Shown one piece after another: positions 58,602-64,000 of a stretch of 64,000 nt of DNA (position 1 is the first letter of the stretch; each line of letters starts with the position of its first letter). The notes below the pieces were generated by a model, which ran no database searches, was not told the origin of the DNA, and saw only the letters and a program-made list of their open reading frames with translations. Made by a program: the position numbers and the translations under genes. This DNA comes from Daphnia pulex (Eukaryota; Arthropoda; Branchiopoda; Diplostraca; Daphniidae): contig NC_060028.1 of the NCBI RefSeq assembly GCF_021134715.1, forward strand, positions 332,501 through 396,500. Reading direction: 5' to 3'.

Positions 58602-61600
58602 TCAATCAGCTGAAGGCGGTTCTTCTTCCTCTGTTCCGGGCGCCGTCAAATCCGCATCGGAGGAGGCCAACGTCGGCGGCGGAGGTGTCGGAGAAGAGGC
58701 TGGCGGAGCAGCGGGAGGAGAACGAGACACGGAGGTAGCAGGAGTAGCATTGTCAACAACGGAAGGATCGGCACTCTGGGACTCGCAAACTGACGACGCC
58801 GAGGGATCGGCGTCGTGCGTTGGAGCTGGCGGATCTTGTGCATCACCAGGGATTGGCACAGTGTCATTGTTTTCCACTGGTGGTGGCGGCGGCGCCGGAA
58901 CCGGCGGAGGAACTGGAACAGTCGAGCTGCTGCTACTGGAAGGTACTGGTGCTGCTGGATCGGGACTCTTGCGATCACTCCACCGCCCACTGCTGCGACG
59001 CTCGCTGGTCCGACGTTCTCGATCTCGCGGTGGCGGAGGATCGCGATCCCTGTCGCCACTTCGCCTCCGATCGCTGCCGCGATCCCCTCCGCCACGACTT
59101 CCGCCTCCGTAGCGATCCCGGTTGGAAGATCCCCGATCGTTACTGCGCGGTGGCAGAGGAGGAAGCGGAGGTCTCCTGGGACTCGACCAATCAGCACCTC
59201 CCCGACCTCCCCGACTGCCAGAATGATCTCGATCACGATCACGATCGCGATCCCAGCGGGAAGGTGGTGGTGGCTCACGATCGGACCAATCCTCTTGCTG
59301 CCTCCACCTCGGAGGTGGTAAAGGCTCTTCATCCCAAGCGGGTTCCACCATATCCCCTCGAAATCCTCCTCCTCCTCCTCCGCCCCCTCGACCTCCTCGA
59401 CTGTCATGACCAAAGTGTCTGCCTCTCATCGGGCCGAAATTGTCCGGAACTGGACCGAAAGAAGATCCACCTGTAGTGGGGAAATAGGAATCTTAATCAA
59501 AACTTGTTGGTATAAAACTATAACCAAATCATTTTGTTTTTCTTACCGAGGTGCGGCTGTCTGGGCATGAAAGGATCGTCACCGCCAATTCCTCTGCCGG
59601 GTGTTCCAAACGCATCCGGTGGGCCGCCTCTGAGGAGACGAATTCCCATTTCAGCTGCGGCTGCAGTGAGCGGAACGCCACGAAGGGAAGAAGCCAAGTT
59701 GGGAGAGAGGCCGTACTGGTCCGGTACGGAAGATCCTGGGCCGGCCATGTCGGTGCGAAGATGCAACGGTCCACCGCCGCCTCGTTCCGCCAATTCCGAG
59801 CCATTATTGTTGTGGTGGTGGTGATGGTGGTCGAGCGATCCAGCCTCGTGATTAGCCAGACTTCTCAATCGATCCAGCAATCCAGGGCCGTTATTGCTCT
59901 TGTCGGGCGTTCGATGCTGCAGCGGCTGGCGGAGCTGCAACATATCAGAGCGATCATCCATCTGCTCGTTCCAGCCTCCACCACTTCTGTTGCGGCCATC
60001 CATTTCTTTGTGATGCTGCTGCTGCTGGTGGACGTCATCGTCGGCTTCCTCCAGTTCCATGTCGTCCGCATCGTCGTGAGATGGAATTTGCGGAGGCGGC
60101 TGCTGTTGCTGCTGATGCGGATGGCCGGGTAAATGCGGATTGAAAACGTTGAAGAAGCCGGAAGGACCAGCCGGCTGACCCATGGAAGGCCCTAATCCTT
60201 GAGCTGCGGCAGCTGCCCCGAGTCCGGCCAAAATCGATTGCCCGAGCAGATGAGTGGCCATTGCGGCGTTGGTGCCAGCACCGGCCGCTTGACTCATGAG
60301 AAGATGGGCGGCAGTACCGGGCGGAGGCAGTCTGAGTCCAGGTGGCATTCCCAGGGGCACTGGTAAGAGTCCAAGTGAATGAGGAGCCATGGCTGCATAA
60401 GTGGGCAGATTGGCCGGCAGTGTCGTTGTGGCAGTATTCAGTGAAGATGGACCCGAGGCAGTCGACATAGCCTGTCCACCTCCGCTGGATGGTTCATTCA
60501 TTTCGGGAGTAGGAGGACCCGCTTCCGGAATGGGAATGAAGCCAGTAGGAGCCATTGGAATCCTTTGCTGCCCAATCTTATCGTCCTTTAAATACAAACA
60601 GAGATGTTAAGAATAAAATTCCGGAATTGAATTCTGTTGAATTACCTGATTTAAATGATGACGCAACCAAGGAGGAAGTGTTTCTTCATCAAAGGATCCA
60701 CCTTCTTCCAGAGCTTCCAAGTCCGTCATTTGGCTCAATCTTTGCCATGGAACGTAAGACACTCCCTGGTCCACCTCCCAAAAGTCTTTCCACTCTTTAG
60801 CCTTGACTCCTTTGCCCGGTGCCCACGCCAGCTGTTTTTAATTTAAAAAATATTAAAACCTTGTCAAATCTAGAAAATTAAACTAAGAAAAATGCCAGTC
60901 AATCAATTACCGTGATGGCTTTGCCTTGCAATTTGTGTCCAGCCAATTTAGTCAGTGCCCGGTAAGCGTCCTGTCGTCGGTGCATGCAAACGAAAGCGCA
61001 TCCTCGTGGTGGGATCAGGTCAATCGACAAAATCTCGCCGTACTGGCCGAACGTATCCGACAGCTCCTCTTGTTGGACCAGTTTGCTGAGGTGACCCACC
61101 CACAGGGTGGTGCTGCAAACGCTCAGCGCCTCTTTCTTTGTAGGTGGCAGACCTCGCCGCTTCCTGTCGCGTTCCTTTTCACGTTCCAGACGTTCCTTTT
61201 CCCTCTCTTGGTCTCGAGACCGAGATCGAGGCCTAGCACGAGTGTTGCGACTCCTGGAACGACTCCTGGAACGTCTTCGTACACCACCCCGATCACGAGA
61301 TCTCGATCGCGATCGGCTCGACCTTCTACCCCCGTGACGGCCACCACTTCGGGCTCGTCTACCACGTGATCCCGATCGACTTCTCCGTCTCTCTCGTTCT
61401 CTGAGTTGGTTTAAAAATTGGTAACTCGCCAGTATAGTTAAATGAAATGTAATTCTTACTTTGATCGTGGAGGATCGATTTCAATGACTTCACCGTTGCC
61501 TGGTTGAAACAAGTCCTCCCTGATGGTCGGAGGTTGATGGTGCTGTTGGAACTGAGCTGCGGCGTTCGGCGGATGCGGAGGATGGTGATGAGGGAAGCCC

Positions 61601-63148
61601 ACTGGAGGTTGACTCAAACCGGCGGCTCCCATCGGCATGAATCCGGGTGGCGGTTGAGTAAAATCAATTTGACCGTATTGGCCGTGGTTGTTGGCCGGCT
61701 CCCAAATCGGTTGCTCTTCGTGTTGCTGTTGTTGTTGATGGTGGTGGTGTTGTTGCTGCTGCTGGTGATGGTGGTGGTGATTCGTGCTGATTGAAGCCGA
61801 CTGGACCGCTGGCTGTGCAATTTGTTGCTGGAGGCTTTGAAGATGTCGCAGAATGTCGGGATTAGTCAGCAAACTGCAAATCGATTGGAAAACAAGGTTT
61901 AGCATTTTAGTTTTGTTTTATCCAATAGGTTTGTAAGCACTTACGTTCCAAGTGATTCGGAAGTGGAATTTGATGTAAGAGCAGGTTGAACTGGTTGTTG
62001 TGGCGGAGGCGGTTGTGGTTTGGCTTGCTGTTGGCCAGTTTCCCTAGCGGTTTTGTCCGGCTCTTCGTCTTCTTCATCGTAGTCAAAGTCCAAGAGCTTC
62101 TTGTTGAATCGAATTTGCCCCGTATCGTTGGCATTCGCAGGGACTTTGGCTGGCGTTAAAGGCTGAGCCGCTAATGGATTGCTCGAGTTATTGGGAGGTT
62201 CTTGTCCAAATAGATGTTGCAGGTGCTGCAGCCTGGTAGCTAGACTCATTTCTGTGCTACTCAGGTTGGGAAGATTTCCCATTACCAAAGACTGACTCTG
62301 CAAAGGACAATCTTTATTAACAATGTGCATCTTTGGGCACAACTGACGGTAAGTTACCTGCACCTGATTTCCATCATTGGATGTTTCTTCAAAACTAACT
62401 GCTGCCTCATTGTTGCCATTAAGATTAGTAGTATTGTCCTGAGAATTGCTTTTGCCTGCAGATATCCCTGAACTGGAGGCCCCTTTTGAGTTTACATATT
62501 GCGCTACTTCCTTGAACTTTGGATGACTGGAATCAGCCATATCAAATAGTGGCTGGATGACTTCAGGAGGGAACACTGCATTTTTCTGCCACAAGTTGAG
62601 CACCCTGATGACTTTACTCTGTGTAGCAGTACAATGTTATTTAGATCAAATGATGTCAAGTTGTTAAATAAGTTGGTTACCTTTTCTTCGCCAGTGCACT
62701 GATAAATGAAGTAGAAGGTGTATGTTACGTTTTTTGAGAACCGAGGAGCAAACACATCTTTATCTGCTCCGAATTGATGCCTAGATTGTCGAACTATAGA
62801 GTCAATCACATATAATCCAGGGATTTTGTATTCAGGTCGACACTGAAATCAAGAAAAAAGTTTAATGTCATTATGTCAACTAAAAGCGTGTTTGACAACT
62901 GGTGGCCAAAATTACTGACTTTTTGCAAAAATTTTTCGACAGACTGAACAACATGTTTGTAAAACTTGACTGCTTTGATGGCGCCTTTTGTGATTGCAGT
63001 CATTTTTGCCTTGGATATAGGTGGTTTCATGTCGTAGAGCGACGAGAGCTGTAAAATTTTGATAATATTTTGAAAAATACATCCCCCTAGTCACAAGTTG
63101 AAAGATTCGAGCGTTTACCTCCGCATTAAAAGCCTTAACAGTATCCAT
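58602..63148 (-). CDS. SCAF8: SCAF4/SCAF8-type SR-related CTD-associated factor
   Basis: Ten exons (63148-63119, 63048-62920, 62842-62681, 62618-62358, 62297-61945, 61873-61460, 61400-60911, 60831-60646, 60585-59547, 59470-58602) join in phase to about 1310 aa (human SCAF8 1271). These nuclear proteins bind the phosphorylated RNA polymerase II C-terminal domain and stop premature polyadenylation. The CTD-interacting domain (1 to about 135) shows MDTVKAFNAE, PPISKAKMTAITKGAIKAVK, YVIDSIVRQSRHQFG and RVLNLWQKN. A His/Gln-rich stretch follows. An Arg/Ser region (about 450-530) precedes the RRM (about 547-622) with LWVGHL and IPPRGCAFVCMHRRQDA. Then come WKDFWEVDQGVSYVPW and a Pro/Gly/Asp-Arg-rich tail. 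The assignment between SCAF4 and SCAF8 is open; arthropods usually have one gene. Confidence 0.93.
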
Positions 63149-63643
63149 GGTGGTGGCCTGCAATTATCCAATAACGCGTTTAATAATCCTTGAGTTGAAG
63201 ATCGATGCAAAAACACTAGTTCCGGCAAGAAATTCACAATGTTTTCAAGTCCATTTCCCACACAAAATTTTCGACGCCAAAATTTTTAACGAAAAAAAAT
63301 TCTCAATGGTGGACGCCCGGAAATATGTGGCATTGCCACGTTTACATTGAAAACTTTATATTGAATATTTAATTCGGTGATTTTTATTATTAATGACGAA
63401 TTCAGATTTTTAAAATTATTCTTTCCTCTTCTTTAAAAATAAAAACTACTTTAAAAATTCTTTACTTTTTTAAAAATCTTAAATGTTAGAAACTGACTGA
63501 TAAATTATGCTTCAGCAAGATGTTCATGCTTTCAAGAAAACAATATTTTTCAGTTTGGGGATTCTTTCAGATTTATTTATGGTTCAATTGCCAGGGAACA
63601 TGAATGAATTCATACAAAAATATCACATAACAACATTTTCATA

Positions 63644-64000
63644 TCATGATTTCAGCTGATCCACCTTACTGCTTGTCAATCGGACAGGAGGTAGGACATG
63701 GAGTTGGCACTGACACTTCTGTCCAGATAGGAAATCAAAGGTACCAAGCCTGGCATCACAAGAAGGGCAAACAATTTTACCCTTGGTCCAGGAAGACTTT
63801 AATACAGAAGAAAAGGGATTTTGGTCATTCTTCATGAGTTTGTAAAATATTATTGAGCGTACTTACTGTCTGAACTAGGGTTTCAAGCCAGACTGGCAGT
63901 TTCTCATCCTTAACATATAATATTGACTTATCCAAGAGACACTCTGAATTATCCTCTCCCTGAGAATCAGAAGGTCCATGACAAGTTGTCAGGCAATCTT
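63644..64000 (-). CDS. RNF180/DUSP12-like zinc-binding protein (3' part, cut by window edge)
   Basis: The last exon is 63796-63644, and the preceding exon runs from 63867 to beyond position 64000; they join in phase across an intron with GTAAGT and TTAAAG. The protein reads DEKLPVWLETLVQT, then SSWTKGKIVCPSCDARLGTF, GQKCQCQ and the stop after DQLKS. CPxCxxRLGxF...KCxC is the zinc ribbon shared by RNF180 (N-terminal part) and DUSP12 (C-terminal part). The preceding LPxWLxxLVQ resembles RNF180 better. Here the domain is followed directly by a stop, so no RING domain follows it. Confidence 0.65.

Noticed and set aside
58597-60132. Long open frames on the plus strand and alternative minus frames
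   Set aside because: Shadows of the low-complexity Pro/Gly/Arg-Asp coding region of SCAF4/8.

Overview
The window is nuclear DNA of an arthropod, most likely a branchiopod crustacean such as Daphnia. The evidence is AT-rich sequence, many 55-100 bp GT-AG introns, metazoan regulators (EED/esc, headcase, TBP, PLEKHM2, SCAF4/8), TATA plus TCAGT-type core promoters, and a decayed cluster of Tyr-Thr-Glu-Ala-Pro repeat genes of a kind I associate with Daphnia. No bacterial operon, prophage or CRISPR structure is present. Gene models were built by hand from conserved motifs, splice sites and codon phase. All phases close for the main genes.

Layout: 0.36-2.14 kb Polycomb EED/esc (-). 3.9-6.55 kb headcase (-). 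7.9-9.05 kb a dead fragment of the mitochondrial RNA helicase SUV3 with a triplicated exon (+). 9-14 kb mostly non-coding and low complexity. 14.3-14.8 kb a small unknown gene (+). 15.3-16.0 kb a small secreted protein gene with a dead copy at 16.9-17.3 kb (+). 17.4-21.2 and 27.7-31.4 kb two tandem paralogues encoding very large secreted proteins made of four Cys-rich modules plus a Cys-rich C-terminal region (+). These sit in an apparent ~10 kb segmental duplication bounded by a dispersed SINE-like repeat. 35.4-36.7 kb a TATA-binding protein with an unusually diverged second half (-). 38.1-40.1 kb a degenerate Tyr-rich repeat gene cluster (+). 40.4-41.3 kb two non-autonomous DNA transposons. 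42.0-46.0 kb a dead and a living CUB-domain gene with tRNA-Ser(GCT) between them (-). 50.8-51.1 kb a small membrane protein (+). 51.9-53.05 kb more repeats. 53.6-56.8 kb PLEKHM2/SKIP (-). 58.6-63.15 kb SCAF4/8 (-). The right edge cuts a gene with an RNF180/DUSP12-like zinc domain (-).

The conserved genes at the two ends are unrelated housekeeping and regulatory genes: chromatin silencing, imaginal-type cell regulation, basal transcription, lysosome motility and RNA polymerase II termination. The middle (15-46 kb) is a fast-evolving accessory zone of lineage-specific secreted proteins, their dead copies and repeats. The strongest candidate for an undescribed system is the pair of four-module secreted proteins. 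Each module has a Cys-rich head followed by an Ala/Gly-rich hydrophobic segment, and the modules are separated by acidic or basic linkers that include a furin-like site.
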